From NCBI RefSeq assembly GCF_900496995.4, contig NC_044004.1, positions 56,698,224 to 56,762,223 of the forward strand: a stretch of 64,000 nucleotides of DNA, in the 5' to 3' direction. The notes beneath the pieces are model-generated. The model worked only from the letters and a program-made list of their open reading frames with translations. It ran no database searches and was not told the origin of the DNA. Source of the DNA: Aquila chrysaetos chrysaetos. Taxonomy: Eukaryota > Chordata > Aves > Accipitriformes > Accipitridae. The translations under genes were made by a program, and so were the position numbers. Shown here in pieces: positions 24,101 through 35,100 of the stretch (the first letter of the stretch is position 1; the number at the start of each line of letters is the position of its first letter).

Positions 24101-27100
24101 GTAGGTGGGGGGAGCGAGGGGGGGCCCGGCGGCCTGGACCCCCTTCCCGCCCCTCCGGCGCTCGCCGGCGGCTTGAGGGGCGCGGCGGGGCCGGGTCGGG
24201 CGCCGCGCTTCTGCCTGGGCTCCGGCACATTCCCCCGGGCCCGTCCCATGTCGGGCTGCGTCTTCCACTCCTCGCTCCAGGCATCGCTCGCTTTCTCCCG
24301 GCCGCGCTAAACAAGTTATCTGTTACAGAAGGGGGGGAACCCCAAACGTGAAGTCGCCGTTAAACCGTTTCAGCAGGGAAACTATCCGACAAGACGCTTA
24401 AGATGCCCTGTGAGGTAAAACGTAGTGATAGAGTAAAACGCACCAGGCTCCTCGGCCCCTGCTCGTTTGCGCTGTACTTAAAATTCCTCTCTGTGCAAGT
24501 ACCAGCAAGTCAGAGGCCGTGCATGTAAAGAAAATGGGATTTTAGCTGAAGGCCTAAAACACTGCTGCTTCATTTGCTTAAAAGGTTAAAAAGAGCGTCT
24601 ATACCGAGTTAAAAAAAAATATTATTTCTGGGAGCCTGCTACATACACCAAGTTAGGGTTTTTTTTTAATTTAATCATTTTTATAAGTATTTTCTGGGTG
24701 AGGGAGTGAAAATACCTATTCATTAATTATAGCTCTATCACAGAACAAACAAGAAAGAAAACTAAATACTAGCAAATTCTGTGTTCGGTGCACTTTAGTG
24801 CTTAAATACTAGTAAATTCTTTAGGTGTTCAATGCATTTCAGTGCTGTGCAAACTGGAGCTGTCTGAGCCCAGGTTCAGCTGTGATAATACAGCCAGAAC
24901 CTCAAGTAGTGTTAAATGACAAGATTAGTGTGGTGATAATAAATAAGAGGAATGCTCTAAGAGAAACGCTCTGGAAATAGAAAAAGTGTTCAAAGTGTAG
25001 AATCAACCTTACATGTTTATCTTGCAGCACTAAGGTATATGACTTTAATAGTGCTGGAAAATTATTTAATTTAGAACAGGCACAATTTATTTAAAACCAG
25101 GCTTGAGTACTTTTTTTTCCAGAATGTTTAGGCTGCTTGTAAACTTTAAGTCCCGTTATCTTTCCCATGACAAGGAAACCCATTTTAAATGAACGATTTT
25201 TCTTTCCCTACAACTACTCTCTCATCTGAAAATGCTGTTAATTATTTTTACTGAATAGAGAAATTCAGTTGCTACAAAGTTGGGAGGAATGGGATACAAT
25301 AAGCTACAGAACAACGAGGCTTCTCATATTCCTAGTATTTGGCAGTTTCCTACTTAAGTCATTGCCCTTTTAACCACAGGTTGTACTTAAATTTGTTAAG
25401 CTTAGTAATGCTTGAGTTTAATTTCTTCTTGCTTCACTTGTCCAAACATACGTTTCTGTAATAGGATTATTTGTGCAGTCTCTGTATTTATTCATACTAC
25501 ATAGTAGTAATATAATTTATTCTGAAAACCTCTGGTCAGAACTCTTTTTTTTTTTAAATGAAACGATCAATGGGGGAGAACTGTTTTGCTGTCATGTTAC
25601 ATACCTCAACAGTCAGCTAGACCAGACTAATAGCTGCTGTTGTGCTTGTATATCTTCCTCTCAGGGTGGATATGAATGAAAATGGAGGAGAAGACAGCAA
25701 AACTGTACAAGTTGCTTAAAGTTATGGCATAGGGTAAACACAAGATGGTGAGTCTTTTCAAAAGGAAATCATAGGAAGCCATCTCCTAGGCACCTAAATT
25801 AAAAAATTATCCTCCCTTAGTGCTTAAAAGTTTTTGAAAGTCATTGAAACCTCATTGCTCATTGAGGAGTCGTGTACTTATCTGCACTCAGAGTCAGTCT
25901 AAAGTTTCATCTGAGAAAACTGGATTTCTTCAGCAAGTGCAGCCTCTTCTATATTGTTGTTGTCATCTTAGTCTGTCCTGTCCTAAAGTCATAAGCCTGT
26001 AAGAGCAGGGGATTCCCAATTCTGGGAGTTATTTTGCAGCAGCAACTTACAGGATCATATCTATTGAATTACTGTTAGTGAAAGACTGTTAGACAATAGA
26101 GAAGATTAGATTAATATTCTCTTTTTGTGTTTACTACTGCAAATTACAGAGGAGCATATTCTTTGGCAAATGACATGTCAAGCATTTTTCTTTGCTTCTT
26201 TTTGGAAAGTGGGAAAAAATACCGATCTTAAAACATTTAAAGTGCATTAGTATTTGTCCTTTGGTGGCATCTACTGAACTTAGTCAGGGACCAGCACTAT
26301 AAAACACTTGCTAGCATAGACCTTGTTCACAAAGGCAGGCCAGAACCCAAATCTGGAACAGTGCAGTCCTTTGCTCGTTCGCTTTTATTGCTTCTGTAAA
26401 CCTGCATTAGCTTCCAGGCAGGTGCAACTTCAGTTCCTGTAGTGCATCAGCCGTAGAAGCAACAGACCAAAAGTATAGGGAGGATCCTTTTGTGTAGGAT
26501 ATTATATAGTGTACTGATTAAAAATCTTGAGAGAGCTGTTGTCTGTCGTGACCTCACTAAATCACAGTGGAAAACTGCTTGCTTGGAGACAGGAAGACTG
26601 TTAACATCCAGTGCAAATCTCCTGAAGGTAAAAGCAATGAGGAAGGAAGGAAAGAATGTTTGACCTTGGGTTCGAAAGTGGATATCTAAATCGTCATGCT
26701 GCTGCTGCTGCTCAGATGCCTTTTTCAGTTTCTTGTCATAGCTGCTTTACCCTTCCCTTCTCAAGTTCACTGAAATGAACAGTGTTGTCTCGTGCTGCCA
26801 TTGCTTTTTATCCTGGTACATGTCATTAAAACGGCATAGACATTCACCTCAAAATAGCATGTGGTCAGATTTTCGAGGTTTCTGTAACAATCTAGGTGTT
26901 AGACTTCTTTCCAGAGACATGATACAGTCCTGTGTGGGCTGTCTTACACTTGGCCTACATGTTAAGAGGGACTTTAATGTAACAAGCTGCCAGGCAGGAA
27001 GGAGACAGTTTTGTGGATCGTCTTTTACGGTACTGAGGGAAAGAAGGGTGATACCATGATAACAGTCTTCAGAACCCATTTGAACCATGAATGTGTCATT

Positions 27101-30100
27101 TGCAAAGTGGCTTGCTAACCTACCCATAGCTTTGGCTTTTAATTTATTTAAAGTGTGCTATGTCGCTATAAGGACTGTCACCTCTCTACCTTCATAAGCT
27201 AACAGACATATTAAAGTGGTGTGTGGAGTCCTCTGTGTTTAGTTTGTGTAGCAATGTGAACATCTTTACGACACCCAAGCAAACAACAGAAAACAGTTAG
27301 GATAGAACTGCTTATTAGTTCTGAAGAGCATGTAATTGAGTAAGTAATTTGAATTTGCATGAAGAATTTTATCAGTTTAGAGACTATACAATCACAGTTC
27401 CAATCTCCATTTTGAGTGGTAGCTAATGCTTGTTAAAATTTTGGCTTGCAGTTGAGCTGTTACTGTAAGAAGTTGCTTTTGGGTCTGCATAGGGTCATTT
27501 CCACAGAAATTAGCTAAAACATAAATCAAAGTAAAAGATATCAAAGGAGTAGTCGGTGAAAGACAAGCAGGGACCACTTGCTTTGATTTGACTCTCAGTG
27601 ACTGGCCAGTCCCTTTCTGTTCACAGTGTATGTGTTTATTATTTTTTGGGGGGCTTGTTACTGTTGGACTAAATGTTAAGACAACCTCTCCTTGAAAATG
27701 TAACTGTGGCCTATGGTCTGTGGCCTCAGCTTCTTGGAATTCTCTGGGCATTCCTGTTTCAGTGATGTTCCTGATACTTTCCAGGACTTATCTTTGGGAT
27801 TGGTCTGTGTCTAACACAAGTCAAGTTTGAAGACTAACCTCTTCGATACTCTACTCTCCATTTTTGGCTCCAAAGACTGCCTCTTCCCATGCAGCAGAAC
27901 TGATAAAGAATCTCCAGAATCAATGTAACTGCTGAATTCTGAGTTATCAGCTGTGAAAATAAACAGTCTTGTGACTTGCCTTACATCTGCTTCAGAAAGG
28001 TATGAATGGCTTCAAAAACACAGAGCAGCTTACAGTTGTAGGAAGATACCGCTGCATTAGTTTGAGTGAAGCTTTTCTCCCATCCCTGCCCACCCAATCC
28101 AAAGATTTGTGACAGTATCTTGTCTCTCATGCCCTATAAGCATGGTCACGTTGACTTTGTGATCTAAAAGTATGAGCTTCTGGCAGTCTTTTGGCAATAA
28201 CAAGTCAGTTTATGATTAGTGTTCACATTGGTGTAATTGAGGGCTTTCCAGAGACTCCCAGATTAGAAATATGTAAAGAAATCATTGGCTAGTAAGGACA
28301 AAACTCTTTATCAGCAGTTAGCATGATATAAATATTAAATAATAACCATGATACATAATATCCTTGTACTTCCTATTCCTGTTTGTTTCTAATTTCCTTT
28401 CTCAGAGAGTACAGCTATCATGTTCCTGTTTCGTTTGGATGAACCCAACTGGTTATGAGTCTCCCATAGTCATGACTACTGTTCCGATTTTGATGGTATA
28501 TCAGGGAGTTTCAAGCTGTATTGAGATGCCACTTGCTGTTTACTTGCTGGTCTCCTTTAACAATGTTTAATTCTGATGCGAGACATTTCCTTTCTGTGTG
28601 TCAATCTTAGCCCAGTTGTATTCATCACACACTTGATAGGTGCCCTGCTTCTGGTTATGGTGCACCTGTTGGAACATCTGTTCTGTCTTGGAATTCAGAG
28701 TAGCTTTGTAGAGATCCACCTCTTTGCCAACAGTCAGGTTAAATACTCGATTTGGAAATTTTTTTCAGTGACCAAATATTTTTCCTCTCTTCTAAAGTAC
28801 GTTCCAAGTCAGTCTTTCACATCAGGTCAGAAAGTGCGCTTGGATTCCTATTGATGGAGTGTTCTGGAACGGTAATGATAGAAAAGACCAACAGGCACTG
28901 CTGTCCAGGAAACTCAGTATTTTGTGTAACTGAACACGTTTAAGTATCTCAGTATTAATTGTTATTATTTAGGGCTTACAGCATTTTAGGGGAACTGAGA
29001 AAAGAGCAACAGAGATTAGTCTATTGCAGTGACTCTTAGCAAATTTTGTCAATTATTGTGCACAGGGACTGCTGCAAGTGCAGGTGTGGAAAGACTACTG
29101 AAAGTTCTTGCAGTGCCTTCAGCATGTATACAGTTGTGGTGCATTCCCAGATAAAACACAGTAAGTGTGGCTTTCATGTCAAAGGCTGTAGAAAGCTCAA
29201 ACAACATAAAACTAGTCCCACAAAGTATTTTCATTACATGGTGTACTTCCAGAAAATTGAAATTTTTAAGAAAATGCCACTGTGTTCTAACTGGTAAAGT
29301 ATTAGCGTGAACGTGTCCTCTGTTGTTACAAATAAAATCAAGCTATACAGAATAATGTAACTTCTGAGAACTACAACCTACCTAGCATCCTTAGCCTGCT
29401 CTATTGTATTTCCTTTCTTGTACATCTTAATCTCAAAAAACAAACTGTAGAACAAAATTTTGCTATGTTCTGATCCTAAATAATTTAAAAGAGGAACTTG
29501 ATTACAGTGTCTTGTCTTACAAAGTGCTTGTGCAGCTATTTGTGCTCCAGCTCATTACACTTCTTTGTTTCTCATTTGAAAACATTTTTAAACTCTCTTC
29601 CATTTCTGTATAAGTGTTTAGATTTAATGTATTCTCCAGAAATTTAGAAAAATGCTCTCTCCTTTATTTCACCATGGTACTTAAATTACACTGGAGTATT
29701 GTTACAGCATGTTTTGCTGGAAAAGTGGATCCACCTTCAATATATATAGATCTTATGCTAGGTGCTGATGAATTTCTTAAAAAGTCCAGTAAGTCTTTCT
29801 CTCACCAGTATGTCTAGATTTACAATGATGTAGCAAGGCAGCTAAGTCTGCAGAGGATACTTGAATCTCTTACCTGTACTTAAAAGAAGTTCCTCAGCTT
29901 GGTAAAAAACAATTTTCTGTGGCTTGACTTATCTGATCTCGGGACTCTTTCTTTCTCTGTGTATTGTAGAAACTGGTTGCAGATCACTGAGCAAACAGAG
30001 CTCTGAAAAATAAACCAAAAAAGATTGGTGATGGTTTTGCTAGTGCTTATCTAATAATCTGTATAATAAACTTGGAACAAATAAAATGAGGAAAACTTCA

Positions 30101-31941
30101 AGAAGCTAAAAATCTGAAATAAGCAATTAAAAATTGAATTATAAAACATACTGAATAGTTCTTCATATACAGAATGTTAAGATACTGGCACTGAATATAC
30201 TTACCGCATGTAATCACGCCCAGTTTGCTGGTACACAGTGCTGGTTTACCTTGGGTGAGCAGTACTCCTGTAATTTTTAGGGTTCCTCGTTTCAGTACGT
30301 CTTTCATTTGGTTTGGATTTATTCTCTTCCATTGAGTCATCTTCTAGAGCTTTAAAATTAAACTTCAGATGAAATTCTAGGAGTCAAATTTTTACCTTGG
30401 CTACAGTAAAACCCAGGTTCTTAATCTGGGTTCTTAATCTGGGTCTGTCTTCTTAAGACTTACCCACAGAGTCTTGTTTGCACTCAGAGCCTTGCTGACT
30501 GAGCAACCCCATTCCCTACCCTAAGCCTATGTCATTTGAGAGTAGCTGATGCTGCACCATACTGAAGTGGTGTCAAGAGGCAATCTAAATTCCACCTGTC
30601 TTTAGTTTCAGAATGGCTACGGTTATTGCCTTTCCTGGGTGTGCTGGCCTTGCTCGGTTACCTCGCTGTTCGTCCATTCCTCCCCAAGAAGAAACAGCAA
30701 AAGGATAGCTTGATTAACCTCAAGATCCAGAAGGAAAATCCAAAAGTAGTGAATGAAATAAACATTGAAGATCTGTGCCTCACTAAAGCTTACTGCAGGT
30801 GTTGGCGTTCTAAGACGGTAAGACACTGTGCTACTGTAGGATTAGAGATTGAAACTTGCATATTTTTATCAGTGCTTTAGTGATGAATTTGCTATATGTT
30901 GACTTGTTGCTTTTCTCTGGAGGTGGAACATGGTTTTGGTTTTTGAGACTGGCACAGTTCTTATTTTTCTCCACTGTAAACCTATCTGCATGCAGAAAGA
31001 AACAGTAGAAACTTGTAAGAAACACAGTAGGGTTTTTTCTAGAAACACTTAGAGAGTGACCACCTGTGAGTAGATTAAAACCAAGCAAGCCTTGTTTAAT
31101 ATTTGGAAATACATTGTAACTAATTAGAAGATAAACTACTCTATTTTGCAAAAACAATACTTAGAAAGTTGTTCATAGTAGGATGAAAGTATGGCTGGAC
31201 CTGTGTTGGTGAGGGAGAGCATATCCCCATCTGGTCCTGAGCAGCCAGTAGATGACTGGTCTGGATAGTCTCTATACCCCAAATCAACTAGATGTACAGG
31301 AGTATTTTTCATCTACCCTCAATTTCTTTTGAATGTCCTGACTGCATGCTGGTTTTGTCCTCTCTGGACCAAATGCTTTCCTGTTCTAACAAAAAAAATC
31401 TGCCCTGGACCTAAGAAACTGCCTCAACTATTCTTGCTTCAGGCTAATCACTTCAGCAAAGTATCTCAGCTTTCCTTAAAACAGTACTTTCTGGTTGCAA
31501 ATGATTAAATCTGTTAAGACCACTTTTACTAGTTCTACAATAAACCTTAAACCATTTATGGCTGCTTTGCTTGTTCTTTCATGGAAAAGGCTTTGTCCCT
31601 GACTTTGTGTCTAAGAACAGCTAGTTTAGGACCTTAAAAACTTAAGTTACCTGTTAGCAGTGGGTTGTTTTTTCCCTTAGTAACATGTGTCCTGTGTCTG
31701 ATAGGAGACAGGGAGTTTGTTGTTGAAACGGGACATACTAGGAGGAACTAGCAACATTATCAAAGTGCTCTTGGCATAGGGGGAAGTATAAAAATCACCA
31801 TGCAATTGCGGTACAGAGTTACACTAATTCCTCATGTATGTTTTCTTCCAGTTCCCCGTCTGTGATGGCTCCCACAATAAGCACAATGAATTAACAGGAG
31901 ATAATGTAGGTCCACTAATACTCAAGAAGAAAGAAGTATAG
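23998..31941 (+). CDS. CISD2: CISD2 (NAF-1/Miner1), CDGSH iron-sulphur domain protein 2, complete coding region in three exons
   Basis: CISD2 is a homodimeric 2Fe-2S protein anchored in the ER and outer mitochondrial membrane. It acts in calcium handling, autophagy and lifespan control, and its loss in humans causes Wolfram syndrome 2. Coding exons are 23998-24100, 30606-30817 and 31852-31941, giving 405 nt or 134 residues. The exon 1 donor GTAGGT falls in phase 1, the exon 2 donor GTAAGA in phase 0, and both acceptors are AG. Residues 1-37 form the N-terminal segment, about 38-60 a single transmembrane helix, then a KKK-rich linker and the CDGSH domain. The cluster ligands Cys98, Cys100, Cys109 and His113 are all present in [17 protein letters not shown]. 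The start has a perfect Kozak context (GCCGCCATGG). The protein is one residue shorter than human CISD2 (135 aa), with one Ala instead of two just before Tyr97. Confidence 0.97.
24763..24846. repeat. Two-copy imperfect tandem duplication (about 40-44 bp units)
   Basis: Units 24763-24802 and 24803-24846 both begin TAAATACTAG(C/T)AAATTCT and both end with TTTAGTGCT or TTTCAGTGCT. The second copy has a few inserted bases. This is old enough to have diverged and does not touch coding sequence. Confidence 0.75.
30405..30435. repeat. Short tandem repeat, 14-bp unit
   Basis: The unit GGTTCTTAATCTGG recurs as two full copies and a partial third, about 170 bp before CISD2 exon 2. Confidence 0.7.
30606..30817 (+). 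CDS. CISD2: CISD2 coding exon 2
   Basis: The acceptor is the AG at 30604-30605; the exon's first two bases complete Val35, so the junction reads T-V-S-E-W as in human. It encodes the transmembrane helix, the KKK linker and the first half of the CDGSH domain through Thr105, including Cys98 and Cys100. The donor GTAAGA follows at 30818. The alternative AG six bases downstream would lose two codons and break the frame match. Confidence 0.95.
30818..31851 (+). other. CISD2: CISD2 intron 2
   Basis: About 1 kb of AT-rich sequence. It ends in a polypyrimidine tract and CAG acceptor at 31849-31851. Nothing else is recognised in it. Confidence 0.85.
31852..31941 (+). CDS. CISD2: CISD2 coding exon 3 (C terminus and stop)
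   Basis: Encodes [18 protein letters not shown] and then the C terminus ending KKKEV, with a TAG stop at 31939-31941. It carries the cluster ligands Cys109 and His113. Confidence 0.96.
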   Translation, partial: FPVCDGSHNKHNELTGDNVGPLILKKKEV

Positions 31942-32068
31942 CAGATGCTTAATCCACTAGATCATGATTGATAAAAAGTCTTTTTATACTGTTGTAGTTG
32001 CAAGGGACAGCATTTTATTATGTGATTGGTATGATTTAGTCTAATGATTGCTGTAGATTTCTTTTTGG

Positions 32069-32074
32069 AATAAA
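32069..32074 (+). terminator. CISD2: Candidate CISD2 polyadenylation signal
   Basis: AATAAA lies 128 bases after the stop codon and is followed by T-rich sequence. Further AATAAA copies at 32192-32197, 32935-32940 and 33717-33722 could give longer 3' UTRs. Which is used cannot be decided here. Confidence 0.5.
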
Positions 32075-32199
32075 CTGCATTTAGACAGTACTAAATCTGT
32101 CACTGTTTTAATACTTTATTCTGAGAAGAATTATGTCTGCTTTGTAAAACTGTAAAGTAACTATCTCTGTAAATAAGTCGTTTATTTCAACAATAAAAT

Positions 32200-35100
32200 G
32201 ACTTCCTACAATTAAGCCTCTTTTGTATGAGCATGCAGTTATAAAACTGGCACTATTTCCAAGTGACAGACGTGTACCTTTCTGTTGATTTTGTTCTGCT
32301 GAGAAGCCATGTTTTATTCTGCTTTTCAGGAACAAATTTAAGTGCACTTAAGTGGGAGGAAAAGATACTAAATTCATCCTTTGTGAATATACGTAAGCAT
32401 CCCACTGAGGGCAGGCAGCATAGCGATGTTAAGTTATGCTAGGTGAAGGTCTGGCCTGTGCCTAAGTGGACAGTTTGTTAGTCTCATGCAAAGCAGCCCA
32501 GCTCAGACAAACCCCGCACAGCTGGAAAGTCTCATACAGCATCCTAGGTGGAGTGCTGCAGTTCTAGACCATATGAACTAAACTTGAGCAGGTCAGCCAC
32601 TAACATTATCCCTTTATTTTGGGCCCCTGTGTTGATCATTCATAAGCTTTTGTAAGAGAAGCACAAATTTGCTTCTTGCAAGTTCATTTGTACTGTAGTG
32701 GGGACTTTCATGGGAGGAATTGGTTAAATGACAGAACCGAGAAAGCAGAGCTGAGCTGTATTCTTGGCTTGTTACCCATTCAGAATGATTATTTGGGCAA
32801 GTCAGAACCTTGCTGTGGTATGGCTTAATTTCAGATGCAGGTAAATAATTGCTACTTATCTAACTGCTAGACTTCTAATGAATTCTTCTAAAGTGCTTTA
32901 TTCTCCAGTGAAAGACTGTATTCATCAATGTAAAAATAAAAATTTGTTCCATGCTATGACTTTAGACAATTGTACTAAGGCAGATTTCAACTGTTCCTTG
33001 ACAGCATTTCATTTGACCCATTGTTAGGCAGGTGGGAAGCCCCAGCATGGTGTGCCATTGTCAAAGTTGATCATCACAGTGCTGAAACAGAAAGCAAGTA
33101 AGAAAGCAGTTCTCACTTAATGACTCTTGCAGCAGCAGTAGAACTAAGGTAGATCAGTCCTCCTGCATTTGTAACAGTTGTAGTTCTAGGTACCTAAACC
33201 TCTTGCCTTGTGGTGAAAGATGGCAGATTAGGATGTGATTGTAAGTTAAATACCTGCTTCTACAAAGTGTGTAGTAGAACCATGGTACAATCTGTAATGT
33301 TTAAATGCTTCATGGTGGCCTTACCTTAATGGATGAGCAAATCCTAAATGTTATATTAGGATATAACATTTATAGTAGAGGAAAATGCATAATGTTATTA
33401 AGTGTCTCATACTCAGTCTTCACTTATAGATGTGTTATATTGAACACCAAGCCCCAATTCTTGGGTTCAGTGAAGAAACTACTATGTGAAATGCAAAAGC
33501 CTGCCTTTAGATTTATTTTTTTTCCAGGCTTTAAAATCCACAGCCTATTGTAGCAGGCTGTTGTTATATACAAGTCTGTATGTGCTTCCAGCTTTTATCA
33601 GGGTACTTTTGCATTCAAATAGTTTGATTTCCTTCAAAGTCGGAGAAGTAAACTACGTACATCAATCCTGTTCTCACTTCCATTGCTCTATTCAGACAAA
33701 CCATGTTAGAGTAAGTAATAAAGCAAAATTGGTTTTGTTTCTCCCACAAAGCTTCTCTAAAAGGAGAATGATAGTGTAAGGTTTAAACTCTTGACTCGAT
33801 CTCTAGCATGGCTTCATCATGTAATTAATTTTTTCTCCCTGCTTGCAGTTAGATGAGATAGTTTAGCAGCAATCTACAAATGCGGCTATGGAACAAACGG
33901 GTGGGTTTTTATTTGGTTTTGGTTATGTCTATAGAGGAATGGAACACTTTGGTAGTATGGGCCTGCAGTAGCAGCACTCAGTCACAGTTCCTTTGTAAAA
34001 AGGACATTTTAGTAATTTCCACAAGATAGTGATAAAATGAAGATCACAAGCAAGATAAATGACCATTTTCTTGCATTTCAAAATCTGTCAAGGTAACACT
34101 GTCTCTCATGGCCACAGAATTTTCTATAGAAAACTGCAAAGAACTTACTAATAAGTTCAGATTATCTATCTAAAGTCTATAGCCAAGAACTGTGGGTCTC
34201 ACCAGCGATTGAAAGAGTTGAACCAATTACCTGCTAGGATGTGCTTGGTCATGTCTTGCTCCTGGATGACTTTTATCCCTTTGTGTGGAGCCTCCAGGTT
34301 AGGTTAGAAATTTGTCCTGGCTGCTAATAAAGATCAGGACTGAGGCAGTCTTCACAGTCTTGATGCAAAATCAGGGGAAGCTGAACTTGGCATGTCATGA
34401 CATGGCTTTTTGCTCTACAAGAACAGTAATGTTTACTTTTCTTTTGATTATGAATTTGAACAATAGTTATAATAGACCACAAATAAACCTGTAAAACAGA
34501 TATGTTTAGAGAAAGATGACTGACTTGTGGCAACTACTAGACAAAGTAAATGTAATTGAAGTGCAGTTGGCGCAAAATTTGATGTCTTGCACACTGTTTA
34601 TTTAAAAAGCAAACTACAAAACCTGTATCATTCATTGTTTTGTGGCTGTACTACACCATGAGTGTTTCATGGTTAATTTTAGACTTCAGTCTAAATTCCC
34701 TAAAATGCTCAGTTTGGCTAAAAAAAGAGAGAGAAAGCAGTGATTATAATTGCATTATCACTGCAGCCCCTGGCCTGTGCGACTTCCTCCTTCCAGATGG
34801 CCAATTTCTGTCTTTTCCCATATGCTGCCTGCTCTAACTCTGCCTGCTGCTGGCCCCCAGAAGCACACTGTGCTGTCAGACCCTTCTGCTGCAGAGGTTC
34901 TTGTGAACCTTCTGGAACGGCACACACATGCCGTGCTCAGTACTCTCCCACATTATGCCTGTGATTATGTCTCATGACAGCAGGACTCCTCTGGTTATAG
35001 TTTACTGCACATTGTGCTATAGTTTTATTTCCTGCAAATAAGAGACTGGCATGGCATAAAGATTTTATTGGCTTGAATTTATGCATTATTCATGAGTGAT

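Larger units (their letters stand above)
23530..24320. promoter_or_regulatory. CISD2: CISD2 CpG-island promoter
   Basis: Dense CpG and high GC begin abruptly near 23530 and fade after 24320, enclosing CISD2 exon 1. No TATA box is seen near the start. It contains two full NRF1 consensus matches at 23850-23861 and 23895-23906 and a tandem CCTCGCCTCGCCCCG-type repeat at about 23613-23647. The transcription start is probably between the NRF1 sites and the ATG at 23998; the exact position cannot be read from sequence. Confidence 0.85.
24101..30605 (+). other. CISD2: CISD2 intron 1
   Basis: AT-rich intron of about 6.5 kb after the island. It contains a local tandem duplication at 24763-24846, a five-unit CTG repeat at about 26698-26713, and a short tandem repeat at 30405-30435 close to the acceptor. 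No further exon is recognised. Confidence 0.85.

Noticed and set aside
23331-24104. 257-codon plus-strand frame and 222-243-codon minus-strand frames over the CISD2 island
   Set aside because: Low-complexity GC-rich translations. The true CISD2 frame starts at 23998 in a different phase and is supported by homology and splice sites.
30606-30613. Alternative CISD2 exon 2 acceptor at the second AG (TTTCAG, ending 30611)
   Set aside because: Using it would remove six bases and the Val-Ser pair conserved in CISD2. The first AG at 30604-30605 restores the conserved T-V-S-E-W junction.
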